NCBI GenBank assembly: GCA_009787015.1
Contig: WRGU01000050.1
Location: 1-47,757, forward strand
Length of the DNA: 47,757 nt
Source: Candidatus Saccharimonadota bacterium
Lineage (GTDB): Bacteria; Patescibacteriota; Saccharimonadia; Saccharimonadales; Saccharimonadaceae
Direction of reading: 5' to 3'
Positions 17,584-26,228 of this stretch are shown here, one piece after another. The notes beneath the pieces were generated by a model that saw only the letters and a list, made by a program, of their open reading frames with translations, made no database searches and was not told the DNA's origin. The position numbers and the translations under genes were made by a program. Each line of letters starts with the position of its first letter. Positions within the stretch are counted from its first letter, which is position 1.

Positions 17584-17790
17584 TATAATAGAGGACAAGT
17601 TTTTTGAAAACTTGACTTGATGAGAAAGACTAATCCTGTTTCTTTCGACAGGATAGAACTATCAAGATTTTTATAGAGAAGTGCGGATTTTGCGCTCGTC
17701 AAGGCGACACCTTGCCGAGCGACCGTTCAATGAATTGATCGGACGCGAGGCAAAGGTCTTTACTCCTCTATTTTATGAGGAGATCCCTCT
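17584..17790 (+). ncRNA. Candidate scoutRNA region between cas12d and cas1
   Basis: A consensus TATAAT (17584-17589) predicts a plus-strand RNA starting near 17595. It would fold into successive hairpins: 17596-17603 with 17607-17614; 17633-17639 with 17648-17654 (loop TTCTTTCG); 17693-17704 with 17710-17721 (11 bp, loop CGACA); a weaker one about 17723-17743; and CTCCTC/GAGGAG (about 17763-17782). The sequence is not repeated, so it is not a CRISPR array. Type V-C and V-D systems need a scoutRNA with only a few nucleotides of repeat complementarity, which makes this the natural candidate; the exact ends and orientation are inferred. It fills the gene-free gap 17542-17845. Confidence 0.6.
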
Positions 17791-17845
17791 AAGATAACAG
17801 ATTATAAATGTGCAATTAACTATAAAATAGTGTATCATATAATAT

Positions 17846-18898
17846 ATGAAATACAAGGGTTTACGACAATTTGGCACACAAAAGCATTCTTTACCACCGA
17901 AAACCACCGCGCGGCGCGTGCCACTGTGGTTGCCGTATTTACAGGAAATTCGCAAAGTTAAGGGTGATGTTTTCAATTTTTCCTATAACGGCGGTGAGGT
18001 CGAATCGTCGCTGTCTGAAATCCAATCTATTATGATTTACGGCGACAGCGACACGTCACTCAACGTTTCAACGATCGACCAAATTGTCCGCGCCGGCGTT
18101 CCCATTATAATTCATCGCCGTAATATTACGCAACCGATTTACATTTTTGGTGGGGAGCGTCCTGATCTTGATGATACAATTTCCGCACAAATTCGTATTC
18201 GTGATAAAAAACGTTCGTCGTCGCACGTCGCACGACAATTAATAGCTACAAAAATGAAAAGTATGAGTTGGTTGGTCGATCCGTTGCCATTGCCGATGTT
18301 TGCGTCAGTTGACGCGTTGCGCAACATTGAGGCGAAACATGCGAAAAAATATTGGCATGAGTTTTTTACAAGGTTGGGATACCCCGAATGGACGCGACGC
18401 GACAAAAATCCAGCGGCGGTCGCATTAGATGCGCATAGTAAATTCATCACAGGGATTATTTTGCGTTGGTGCACATATCATCACCTGTCCCCTTATCACG
18501 GTTTTCTACACGTTACGACCGATTATCCGTCGTTGGTCTATGATTTATTTGAACCATATCGTGGCATCTTTGAGCAGAAATTATTAGAAGAATGGGTGCG
18601 CGGTGGTGTAAATCCAAAGAATTATCTCGGCAGTGCGATTTCAATCGACAAAGAATTCCTTGACGATAAATGTTACGTGCCGTTGACGCGCCAAATTGTC
18701 ACGCATCAAGAACTCCTGCACGGGATAGTTTTGTCACTGAAATATTATTGTTTAGGACGACAGCACAGGTTTTTAATCCCGATGCCAGGCAAACCAAATG
18801 GCGGGCGTCCGCCGAAAGTTGAGTTTTTATTATATGGTCGCCACGCAGGAAAGACTGATTTTTGGAAAGTAGCAAATGAAGTATCAAAAAGGAAATAG
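17846..18898 (+). CDS. cas1: CRISPR adaptation integrase Cas1 (type V-D)
   Basis: 350 residues. Catalytic residues sit in the expected motifs: Glu162 in 'RNIEAKHAKKYW', His222 in 'YHGFLHV' and Glu236 (with Asp233) in 'YDLFEPYR'. An N-terminal beta domain (about 1-110) precedes the helical catalytic domain. Cas1 cuts and joins DNA ends to insert spacers at the leader end of an array. Type V-C/V-D loci typically carry cas1 without cas2 or cas4, as here. It is transcribed away from cas12d; a TATCAT or TATAAT-like box lies immediately upstream, so initiation is probably leaderless. uvrB follows 37 nt later with its own promoter. Confidence 0.88.
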   Translation: MKYKGLRQFGTQKHSLPPKTTARRVPLWLPYLQEIRKVKGDVFNFSYNGGEVESSLSEIQSIMIYGDSDTSLNVSTIDQIVRAGVPIIIHRRNITQPIYIFGGERPDLDDTISAQIRIRDKKRSSSHVARQLIATKMKSMSWLVDPLPLPMFASVDALRNIEAKHAKKYWHEFFTRLGYPEWTRRDKNPAAVALDAHSKFITGIILRWCTYHHLSPYHGFLHVTTDYPSLVYDLFEPYRGIFEQKLLEEWVRGGVNPKNYLGSAISIDKEFLDDKCYVPLTRQIVTHQELLHGIVLSLKYYCLGRQHRFLIPMPGKPNGGRPPKVEFLLYGRHAGKTDFWKVANEVSKRK

Positions 18899-18935
18899 TT
18901 TTGTTTAACGAGTTTGTCAATGTTATAATATTCGG

Positions 18936-20900
18936 GTGGATAAATTCAGTTTGCACACAAAATTCAAACCGACCGGCGACCAACCGGCGGCGATTGCGCA
19001 TTTGGCGGGTGGTTTGACACGCGGTGAGAAATTTCAGACCCTGCTCGGTGTGACGGGATCGGGTAAAACTTTCACGATGGCGAATTTGGTGGCGCAGCAT
19101 CAAAAACCAACGTTGGTTTTGGCGCACAATAAAACCCTCGCGGCACAACTTTTTTCTGAGTTCAAACAATTCTTTCCGAATAACGAAGTTCATTATTTCG
19201 TCAGTTATTTCGATTATTACCAACCGGAAGCCTACATCGCGTCGTCGGACACTTATATTGAAAAAGATTCGCGCATCAACGAAGAAATCGATCGCTTGCG
19301 CCACGCGGCGACTTCGGCACTTCTGACGCGGCGCGATGTGTTGATTGTGGCGAGCGTGTCCTGTATTTACGGCATCGGTTCGCCGTCCGATTACATGGAA
19401 ATGTCGCTCAAAATAACGACGGGCGAACGCTATAACCAAGAAAAATTCATTCGACATTTGAACGATATGCAATATCGCCGCAATGATTTTGAATTCACAC
19501 GCGGTAATTTCAGAGTGCGCGGCGACGTGATCGATATTTTTCCGGCAGGACTCGAAACCGCATATCGCGTCGAATTTTTTGATGATGAAATCGAACGGAT
19601 TCTGGAAATCGATCCACTGGCTGGCGAAATCTTGCGCCAACCAGTTAGTGTGCAGATTTTTCCAACCTCGCACTATGTCACGCCGAAAGAAAAACTATCT
19701 CACGCGATTTCGAAAATTAAAGAAGAATTCAGTGAGCGCATGAATTATTTTGAGAAAAATCAGAAGTTTTTGGAGGCGCAAAGATTGGCGCAGCGCACGA
19801 AATACGACATTGAGATGTTGGAACAGACCGGTTTTGTGAAGGGTATCGAAAACTATTCGCGCTACCTAACCGAACGCGAACCTGGCGAGCAACCGGCGAC
19901 GTTGCTAGACTATTTCCCCGACGATTTTCTGCTCCTGATCGACGAATCACACATGACGATTCCGCAGGTTCGCGGCATGTATAACGGCGACCGCGCACGC
20001 AAGGAAGTTTTGGTGGATTATGGTTTTCGTCTGCCTAGCGCGCTCGATAATCGTCCGCTGACTTTTGATGAATTTGAAAAACATATCAATCAAGTGATTT
20101 TCGTTTCAGCGACTCCCGCTGAATATGAACTGTCGCATTCGCCTAGACCCGCACAGCAAGTTATCCGCCCAACCGGACTGCTCGATCCGCGCGTCGAAAT
20201 TCGCCCGTCCGAACATCAAGTCGACGATCTGATCGCCGAAATTCGCATCCGCGTCGCCAAAAACCAGCGCGTTTTGGTTACAACCCTGACCAAACGCATG
20301 GCGGAGGACCTGACCGCATTTCTATCTGAACTCAATATTGGAGTCGCGTATATCCACAGCGACGTCGATACGTTGGAACGCAGCGACATTCTGCGCGATT
20401 TGCGCGCTGGTGTATATGATGTTTTGGTCGGAATCAATTTGTTGCGCGAGGGTCTGGATCTGCCGGAAGTTTCCCTCGTTGCTATCATCGACGCCGATAA
20501 AGAGGGTTTTTTGCGCTCCGAACAAGCCCTAGTCCAAACCATCGGCCGCGCCGCCCGCCACATCGACGGCACAGTGATTATGTACGCCGACAATGTGACC
20601 GGTTCAATGCGCCGCGCAATCGACGAAACCAATCGCCGCCGCGAAATCCAGGAAAAATACAACGTCGAACACGAAATCACCCCAACCTCAATCGCGAAAA
20701 ATATCGACGAAGGTCTGCGCGCCATTATTCCGATGAAGGACACGAAACCAAAACTCGACCTCAACAAAATCCCGCGCGACGAATACAAAAACTTAATCAA
20801 AGAATTAACCGCCCAAATGGAACTCGCCGCCGCAAATTTGGAGTTCGAAAAAGCGGCGGATTTGCGCGATACTATCGCCGAGATCCGCGCGAAACTGTAG
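18936..20900 (+). CDS. uvrB: UvrABC excinuclease subunit B
   Basis: 654 residues, full length. Walker A GVTGSGKT (38-45), the beta-hairpin '[15 protein letters not shown]' region (about 88-105), DEAD-like 'LLIDESH', helicase motif VI 'QTIGRAAR', and the C-terminal UVR motif (about 617-652) that binds UvrC. It verifies damage and loads UvrC in nucleotide excision repair. The start is GTG 18936, preceded by TATAAT (18924-18929) with 6 nt between, so the message is predicted to be leaderless. Confidence 0.97.
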   Translation: MDKFSLHTKFKPTGDQPAAIAHLAGGLTRGEKFQTLLGVTGSGKTFTMANLVAQHQKPTLVLAHNKTLAAQLFSEFKQFFPNNEVHYFVSYFDYYQPEAYIASSDTYIEKDSRINEEIDRLRHAATSALLTRRDVLIVASVSCIYGIGSPSDYMEMSLKITTGERYNQEKFIRHLNDMQYRRNDFEFTRGNFRVRGDVIDIFPAGLETAYRVEFFDDEIERILEIDPLAGEILRQPVSVQIFPTSHYVTPKEKLSHAISKIKEEFSERMNYFEKNQKFLEAQRLAQRTKYDIEMLEQTGFVKGIENYSRYLTEREPGEQPATLLDYFPDDFLLLIDESHMTIPQVRGMYNGDRARKEVLVDYGFRLPSALDNRPLTFDEFEKHINQVIFVSATPAEYELSHSPRPAQQVIRPTGLLDPRVEIRPSEHQVDDLIAEIRIRVAKNQRVLVTTLTKRMAEDLTAFLSELNIGVAYIHSDVDTLERSDILRDLRAGVYDVLVGINLLREGLDLPEVSLVAIIDADKEGFLRSEQALVQTIGRAARHIDGTVIMYADNVTGSMRRAIDETNRRREIQEKYNVEHEITPTSIAKNIDEGLRAIIPMKDTKPKLDLNKIPRDEYKNLIKELTAQMELAAANLEFEKAADLRDTIAEIRAKL

Positions 20901-20964
20901 TTTTATGCATTGCGCGGGTTCTGCGCGCGTGATACAATAGTTTTATGATTCAAGGAGGGTTAAA

Positions 20965-21291
20965 ATAGCATTAGATGAAAATGACAAGAAATGGATAGTT
21001 GAAACAGTCGCTGCGATAGTCAAAGGGTCGGAAGATAGGTTGCGTGGTGAATTTCACGGCGATTTAAAGCAATTGGAAGTTAACATTCGTGAGGATGTTC
21101 GAGAGATTCGCAGGGATATTCGCGAAATAAAAGACGAGTTGGCGCAATTGCGTGCTGGTTTAGAATTGGAAGGTCAAAATCGCGTGGACGACGATAGCGT
21201 GGCATTTTCCGAATTGCAAAAGTACGCGAGGAAGATAAAGAGCCTCGAGGCGAGAGTTAAGAAATTAGAATCGCAACAACGAGCCGCGTAA
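20965..21291 (+). CDS. Small coiled-coil protein with apparent ATA start
   Basis: A charged, helical protein ending in a Lys/Arg/Glu heptad-rich coiled coil; no family recognised. Translation from a TTG at 21040 gives 83 residues but has no ribosome site. In frame, coding continues upstream to ATA 20965, which lies 5 nt after a strong AAGGAGGG (20952-20959); this gives 108 residues beginning (M)ALDENDKKWIVETVA. A TACAAT box and a short leader frame (ATG 20945, 7 codons ending TAG) precede it. So either ATA is used, ATG has mutated or been misread, or the leader frame shifts. rnhB-yraN follows. Confidence 0.6.
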   Translation: MALDENDKKWIVETVAAIVKGSEDRLRGEFHGDLKQLEVNIREDVREIRRDIREIKDELAQLRAGLELEGQNRVDDDSVAFSELQKYARKIKSLEARVKKLESQQRAA

Positions 21292-21310
21292 AGTGTAACC
21301 TATTATTCGT

Positions 21311-22432
21311 ATGATAAAACTAGTTCTCGGCATTGACGAAGTTGGGCGTGGGGCGTGGGCGGGACCGTTAGCAGTGGGGGCAGTGGTGTTGGACTCCGAT
21401 TCTCTCCTATGTCATCCTGGTGGAGGCGAAGTGATCCGTGAAAGTTCACTTTCAACGGATCATGAGCCGGAAGAGCCGAAGGCGATACTTGCTTCAGGAT
21501 CTGTAAAATTGAACGATAGCAAGAGATTGACCGCAAAACAGCGCGAGGAATTAGCACCTATAATCAAACAAGCCGCTCGGGCGATCGGGGTCGGTTGGGT
21601 CAACGCGCAAACGATCGACAAAATCGGGTTGTCCGCGGCGCTAAAAATCGCGACGAAAACCGCCTATTCCCAAATCAAGGCGCAAGTAGACAGTTTATTG
21701 ATTTCCGACATCGTGATCGTCATCGACGGGACGATCAACTTTCTCGACGACCCACGCGTGATCACAATGGTCAAAGCTGACGGCAAAATCCCTGCTGTGT
21801 CGGCGGCGTCCATCATCGCCAAAGTTTTTCGCGATAATTACATGTCGCAACTTGATAAAGTTTTTCCGGATTACGAGTTCGCCAAACACGTTGGTTACGG
21901 CACAGCGCTGCATCGGGAAAAGTTGACAGAGTTTGGCGCAATTCCCGGCGTTCATCGTTATAGTTTCGCGCCGATTGCAAAAATCGTTGATGGGATTGCG
22001 GCAATCACCCGGGCAAACGGATCGCCCGCCGTCGAACCTGGCAACGACAAACGCGCAAACAACATGACCGCCGTGGAAAAAATTTCCAAAACCATCGGGC
22101 GCATCGCCGAAAACACCGCGGCGGAATTTTTGGAGCATCAAGGTCATAAAATTATCGCGCAAAACTGGAAAAACAAATTTTGCGAAATCGACATTATTTC
22201 AACTTGCGACAAAACATTTTATTTCACAGAGGTAAAATATCGCGAAAGCGCCAACCATGGCGACGGATTGGATGCTATTACTCCGCGGAAACTAAAGAAA
22301 ATGAAATTCGCCGCCGAATTATTTTTGGTTCAATATAACGAACTCGCGAAAAATTACGATGTCCGATTATCCGCAATTTCCCTATCGCAAAAACCGCCGC
22401 GTGTTGATGAATTTATTGAAAATATTACTTAA
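21311..22432 (+). CDS. rnhB: Ribonuclease HII fused to YraN-type endonuclease-fold domain
   Basis: 373 residues. Residues 1-225 are RNase HII: 'GIDEVGRGAWAGPLAVGAVVL' region near residue 6 with catalytic Asp-Glu, and 'VKADGKIPAVSAASIIAKVFRD' region near 155. It removes RNA from RNA/DNA hybrids and misincorporated ribonucleotides. Residues 250-373 are a UPF0102/YraN domain with the PD-(D/E)XK pattern 'CEIDII...FTEVKYR'. These are usually separate neighbouring genes. About 37 residues (31-67) are an insertion encoded by a palindromic element at 21414-21500. The frame is intact. A TATTAT box lies 4 nt before the ATG. The gene ends directly against pepN. Confidence 0.88.
   Translation: MIKLVLGIDEVGRGAWAGPLAVGAVVLDSDSLLCHPGGGEVIRESSLSTDHEPEEPKAILASGSVKLNDSKRLTAKQREELAPIIKQAARAIGVGWVNAQTIDKIGLSAALKIATKTAYSQIKAQVDSLLISDIVIVIDGTINFLDDPRVITMVKADGKIPAVSAASIIAKVFRDNYMSQLDKVFPDYEFAKHVGYGTALHREKLTEFGAIPGVHRYSFAPIAKIVDGIAAITRANGSPAVEPGNDKRANNMTAVEKISKTIGRIAENTAAEFLEHQGHKIIAQNWKNKFCEIDIISTCDKTFYFTEVKYRESANHGDGLDAITPRKLKKMKFAAELFLVQYNELAKNYDVRLSAISLSQKPPRVDEFIENIT
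21414..21500. repeat. Palindromic element inserted in frame within rnhB
   Basis: A 14-bp hairpin with one bulge (21432-21445 with 21448-21462) is flanked by outer arms ATCCTG (21414-21419) and CAGGAT (21495-21500). Its TGTCATCCTG edge resembles the intergenic palindrome at 31699-31773. It adds about 37 residues to RNase HII without breaking the frame, like Rickettsia palindromic elements. Confidence 0.6.
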
Positions 22433-25048
22433 TTATCCTCTCTCGATATTTTTTAATTTTTCCAATACTGCATCGCGGTCGCGTTCCAGCCATTCTACGC
22501 GGGTGGCGATGTCGTTGTGACCGACCTCAATGGCACGTTTCAATGACAAATCGTCGATTTTGTCCGCGAAAAATTCGTCGAATTCGGATAGTTCGTTCCG
22601 CGTCGCGAGTCGCGCGCCGGCATAACGTGGGAATATGTCATAGGATTTATCGCCGCTGAACGTTTTCGCGATCCACGTCCAGTTTTCACGGCACCAATCC
22701 CACGTTTTCGCACGCGCCCGCCGATTACCCAACATATACGAAAACCAATATGGCAGATCTTGCGGTTTGACAATATTAGTTTTATTTAGAAAACCCAAAA
22801 TTTCGTCGATTCGTTCCGCGTCATGCGTCGCGGTTAGCGCCGCGCAAATATCGGATTTCAGGTCAGCATTTTGCGAAGTTTTATAAATGTCGAACATATA
22901 CGCAAACTCTTCGCGATCGCCATACCGCACCGCCGCGCCCAAAACCGTCGGACGCAGATCGCCGTTGATTTCCGATAAATCACGTTTCTGTGCCACATAA
23001 ATTTCCAGCGCTTTGTCGATCGCCGCGCGCTCCTCCGCATAGATCACCTGTGACAATATAGTCGGACGCAGTTTCTGATCATTGATCGATTCGTTCGATT
23101 TCGCGACCCAACCCAAACATTCATATTGTTTTCGCGCCAAATCGCCCGCCAACTTTTTCAAACGTTTTTCATCATCCGAATCAGGTTCAACAAACCGCCC
23201 GATCGTCGCCAGCGCCAGTGACAAAACATCCCAAACCGCCGTTTCCGTTTCGTCCGCATACGTCGGCAATAAATCGAGCAAGTCGTTCGTCGGCGCAAGA
23301 CCCGGCACAACCACCAACAACAACTCATTCAAAACCTTCGCGCGGTCAACCACCGACATTTTATGCAAGTTTTTACGTAAAATTTTACTTAAAACTTCGT
23401 CGTAAATCGTGATAAAATGCGAATTGTTGCCGATATTTAATTGAAAATCCTCCACACCAGACGCAAAAGAAATCTCCTTTTCCGTCATCAATTTCGGCGC
23501 ATTTTCATTAGAACAAAACAGCGGGATTTGCCACAACGTATCGTCGCTTTCGCCATTCGCAAAAAATCGCTCCTGGCGCAATGTGATTTTATCACCCTCA
23601 CACGACGCAAAAATCACCGGGTAACCTGGTCGCGTCAACCATGGCGTCATTAGGTCAGATACGTCCTGACCTGACGCGTTGGACAACGCGCGCCACAAAT
23701 CGTCGGCGGTCGTATTGGAATAGGCGTGCTTCTTAAAATATTCGCACAGACCTTTTCGGAACGCATTTTCGCCGATAAACGCACGCAACATTTTCAGCAA
23801 GCGCTCGCCTTTCGCATAAACAATCGCCGGATCGAATAAAGTTGAAATTTCGTCGGGATGATGAACGTCCTGGCGCACCGATTGAACGCCGGGCAAGGCG
23901 TCGCGTTTTAATGCCGAAATTACATCGCCGGTTTCAAAATTCGCCCACATGTCCCAATTCGGAAACAACGCGTCCGTGCAAATATGTTCCATCAAACTCG
24001 CAAAACTTTCATTCAACCATAAATCGTTCCACCACTTCATCGTCACCAAATCACCGAACCACATGTGCGACAATTCGTGCGCGATCACGGTGGCTACGTA
24101 TTGCTTGGTCGAAATCGCCGCATTATTATCCACCAACAACGCGGTTTCACGATAAGTCACCAAACCCCAATTCTCCATCGCTCCCGCCGAAAAATCCGGC
24201 AACGCCACATGATCAGATTTCGGCAAAGGATATTTCGTGCCAAAATATTCATCGTAAAATTCAATCGCCCGCACCGCCGTATCGAGCGCAAAATCCATCG
24301 AATTCACCGATTGCGCGGGCGTCGCATACACGCTAACCTCAACATTATCTTTCGTCCGCGCGGTTTTTTTCCATAAATCGCCAATCACGAGCGCCAACAA
24401 GTACGTCGACATGCGCGGTGTCGGTTCGAAATGATAAATCGCGGTCGGCAACTCCTGCCGCTCCCCGCCATATTCGTAAATAAACGACGGCGACGATTGA
24501 CGCACCGCGACCGGCATATTCGATAACACGACCAAATCCGGATCAGTATCGACCGAAATTTCAAACGTCGCTTTCGCCACCGGTTCGTCGACGCACGGAA
24601 ACATTTCGCGGGCATGATGTGATTCGAATTGCGTTGCGAGCAGTTCCCTTCGCTCGCCACCGATTTCGTAATAACAGGGATACAACCCGTGCATCGAATT
24701 TTCCTTGATCTCGCCCTCAAAATGAATACTCACGTAAGTATCAGCCTTGTTTTCCCGAAACCATTTTTGTTTTTTCAAAAATTCTTCAGGGTTTTTGTGG
24801 GGTTTTCCTTTGGGCCGCAGTTCAATCTCATCGTTTTCTAGTTCCACAACTTCGCAAAAATCCTCGTTCACCCGCACCCAATCCGTGAATTTCAAACCCT
24901 TAGCATGCAGCCGCACAAACTCGCCCTTCTTATTCCCGTAAATTCCGACCGCCCCCGAAAAAGTTTTCCTCCCCGGTCGCGCATCGATTTGCACCCAATA
25001 ATGTACCGGTTCAAAGTATTCAACAAGTTGATTCACAGATTTTTTCAT
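22433..25048 (-). CDS. pepN: M1-family aminopeptidase
   Basis: 871 residues, the usual size of aminopeptidase N. The substrate-binding 'GAMENWG' (about 288-294) and the zinc site HELSH (His324, Glu325, His328) with Glu347 in 'LWLNESFAS' are all present, followed by the ERAP1-like helical C-terminal domain (about 540-871). It releases N-terminal amino acids from peptides and is cytoplasmic, as no signal peptide is seen. This suits a scavenging CPR lifestyle. The gene converges with rnhB-yraN, stop codon to stop codon with no spacer. Confidence 0.95.
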   Translation of the reverse strand: MKKSVNQLVEYFEPVHYWVQIDARPGRKTFSGAVGIYGNKKGEFVRLHAKGLKFTDWVRVNEDFCEVVELENDEIELRPKGKPHKNPEEFLKKQKWFRENKADTYVSIHFEGEIKENSMHGLYPCYYEIGGERRELLATQFESHHAREMFPCVDEPVAKATFEISVDTDPDLVVLSNMPVAVRQSSPSFIYEYGGERQELPTAIYHFEPTPRMSTYLLALVIGDLWKKTARTKDNVEVSVYATPAQSVNSMDFALDTAVRAIEFYDEYFGTKYPLPKSDHVALPDFSAGAMENWGLVTYRETALLVDNNAAISTKQYVATVIAHELSHMWFGDLVTMKWWNDLWLNESFASLMEHICTDALFPNWDMWANFETGDVISALKRDALPGVQSVRQDVHHPDEISTLFDPAIVYAKGERLLKMLRAFIGENAFRKGLCEYFKKHAYSNTTADDLWRALSNASGQDVSDLMTPWLTRPGYPVIFASCEGDKITLRQERFFANGESDDTLWQIPLFCSNENAPKLMTEKEISFASGVEDFQLNIGNNSHFITIYDEVLSKILRKNLHKMSVVDRAKVLNELLLVVVPGLAPTNDLLDLLPTYADETETAVWDVLSLALATIGRFVEPDSDDEKRLKKLAGDLARKQYECLGWVAKSNESINDQKLRPTILSQVIYAEERAAIDKALEIYVAQKRDLSEINGDLRPTVLGAAVRYGDREEFAYMFDIYKTSQNADLKSDICAALTATHDAERIDEILGFLNKTNIVKPQDLPYWFSYMLGNRRARAKTWDWCRENWTWIAKTFSGDKSYDIFPRYAGARLATRNELSEFDEFFADKIDDLSLKRAIEVGHNDIATRVEWLERDRDAVLEKLKNIERG

Positions 25049-25052
25049 GCAT

Positions 25053-25118
25053 CTATTTTACTACGAAACGAGCGAAAAAACGAACTCGTTCGTTTTTCCG
25101 AGCGAGGACGTAAAATAG
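25053..25118. repeat. Long palindrome upstream of pepN
   Basis: Outer arms CTATTTTAC (25053-25061) and GTAAAATAG (25110-25118) enclose CGAGCG repeats and a central AAAAACGAAC/GTTCGTTTTT hairpin. It starts 5 nt before the pepN start codon, so it would lie in the leader or act as a terminator for the gene at 25151. Confidence 0.6.
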
Positions 25119-25150
25119 TTCGACTATTCCGCATAAGCCGAGACATTTCG

Positions 25151-25435
25151 TTAAGAATGCAAGGCATAGTTTACTACCCATGCAACAACCATCGTAATGG
25201 TTATAATAGACATCACTCTAATCGCAGTCTTGCGCGGATTCGTTTTACAGTTAGTTAATGCGTATATAGACATCATAAGCCATGCACCGCTTGTAAGTCC
25301 CAAAAGCAGCGCACCCACTGAAAGGTCGAGACTCCTCACTCCGCTATAAAGAATGACTACAGGTACAACGAGCGCCGCGCAAGATCCGACGAGTCCAATC
25401 AAAGATATTATATATAAAAAATTCTTGTTTTTCAC
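25151..25435 (-). CDS. Small three-helix membrane protein
   Basis: 94 residues with three hydrophobic helices (about 7-29, 38-60 and 72-92) and the pattern N-in short loops with basic 'NCKTNPRKTAIR' between helices 2 and 3. No family recognised. It stands alone between the CofE-like gene and pepN on the same strand. Confidence 0.6.
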   Translation of the reverse strand: MKNKNFLYIISLIGLVGSCAALVVPVVILYSGVRSLDLSVGALLLGLTSGAWLMMSIYALTNCKTNPRKTAIRVMSIITITMVVAWVVNYALHS

Positions 25436-25466
25436 ACTAGCATTTTAACATATAGTTAAAGATCTT

Positions 25467-26228
25467 CTAGCACTGCGATTTATACCCGCCCCCACCTTTC
25501 CGCCACGGCAAGGCATTCAGAAACGGCATGAAGAGGTCGTCTTCTTTCGACACGAACGCGACGTTGATTTCGGCACGGGTCGGGTCGCGGTCAACGAACC
25601 GCACGAAGTCGATGTCCGAAATCACCGCGAGCGGCGTTCGTTCCGCGCCCTCGCCCATTGCAATATTTGCCGCGATGGCGAGACTAACACTGACGCCCGC
25701 CATTTCGCATTTGAAATCGCGTCCGAATAGGTCGGAGCTGCCGACATAATCGTGCGTCGCCTCGAAACCGCTCCAGGCAATCATTTCACCTTTCGTGCCG
25801 CGCCGGAGTGGTGAACTGACGCTGTCGGTGATGATGACGCCGATATTTTTGCGCCCAAATTTTTCGCACAAAAACATCCGCGCCGAACTCGCGGTTGCGA
25901 ACGGATCACGCGGCCACAATACGTAATTGCCGTCGCCGTTGCTTTCGTCAACGCCCGCTGCCGCGACCAATGTCCCATATTTAATCGTAAAATGATAACT
26001 GTAGGGCGAGAGCGAATTATCGAGGTAGAAATCCGCCTCCGCCTTGATCAAATCTTCCTTGTCCACCGCACCGATCGGCACGACGGCATTTTCGCATAGT
26101 GATACGATTTTCGACGAAATCGCGACAACCGAATTTTCGGATAAAGTTTTAATGCTTTCCGCCAATAAATCATGCAATGAGATTTCATTCGCCCGCACTA
26201 AACACGTTTTGATTGCTTTGACTAACAT
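25467..26228 (-). CDS. CofE-like gamma-glutamyl ligase family protein
   Basis: 253 residues with the F420-0:gamma-glutamyl ligase fold: 'SVVAISSKIVSLCEN' (about 33-47), 'NYVLWPRDP' and 'NIGVIITDSVSSPLRRGTKG' region (about 129-148), which carry metal and GTP-binding residues in CofE. No other F420 genes are nearby, and CPR bacteria are not known to make F420, so the real substrate is probably another small molecule (some homologs are annotated as folate gamma-glutamate ligases). The ATG 26228 has an AGAAAGGAGA site inside the end of the transporter gene, which it overlaps by 44 nt, indicating one operon. Confidence 0.78.
   Translation of the reverse strand: MLVKAIKTCLVRANEISLHDLLAESIKTLSENSVVAISSKIVSLCENAVVPIGAVDKEDLIKAEADFYLDNSLSPYSYHFTIKYGTLVAAAGVDESNGDGNYVLWPRDPFATASSARMFLCEKFGRKNIGVIITDSVSSPLRRGTKGEMIAWSGFEATHDYVGSSDLFGRDFKCEMAGVSVSLAIAANIAMGEGAERTPLAVISDIDFVRFVDRDPTRAEINVAFVSKEDDLFMPFLNALPWRKGGGGYKSQC

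Noticed and set aside
17596-17782. Degenerate CRISPR repeats in the cas12d-cas1 gap
   Set aside because: The hairpins differ from each other in sequence and size; no direct repeat of 15 nt or more recurs at regular spacing.
18699-19673. 324-residue ORF on the minus strand
   Set aside because: It lies wholly opposite cas1 and uvrB, both clearly real, has a composition typical of antisense frames and no recognisable motif.
23370-23400. Match between pepN coding sequence and the toxin-antitoxin operator
   Set aside because: The shared A/T-rich stretch is short and encodes a Lys-Leu-Arg-Lys-Ile-Leu run; most likely chance.
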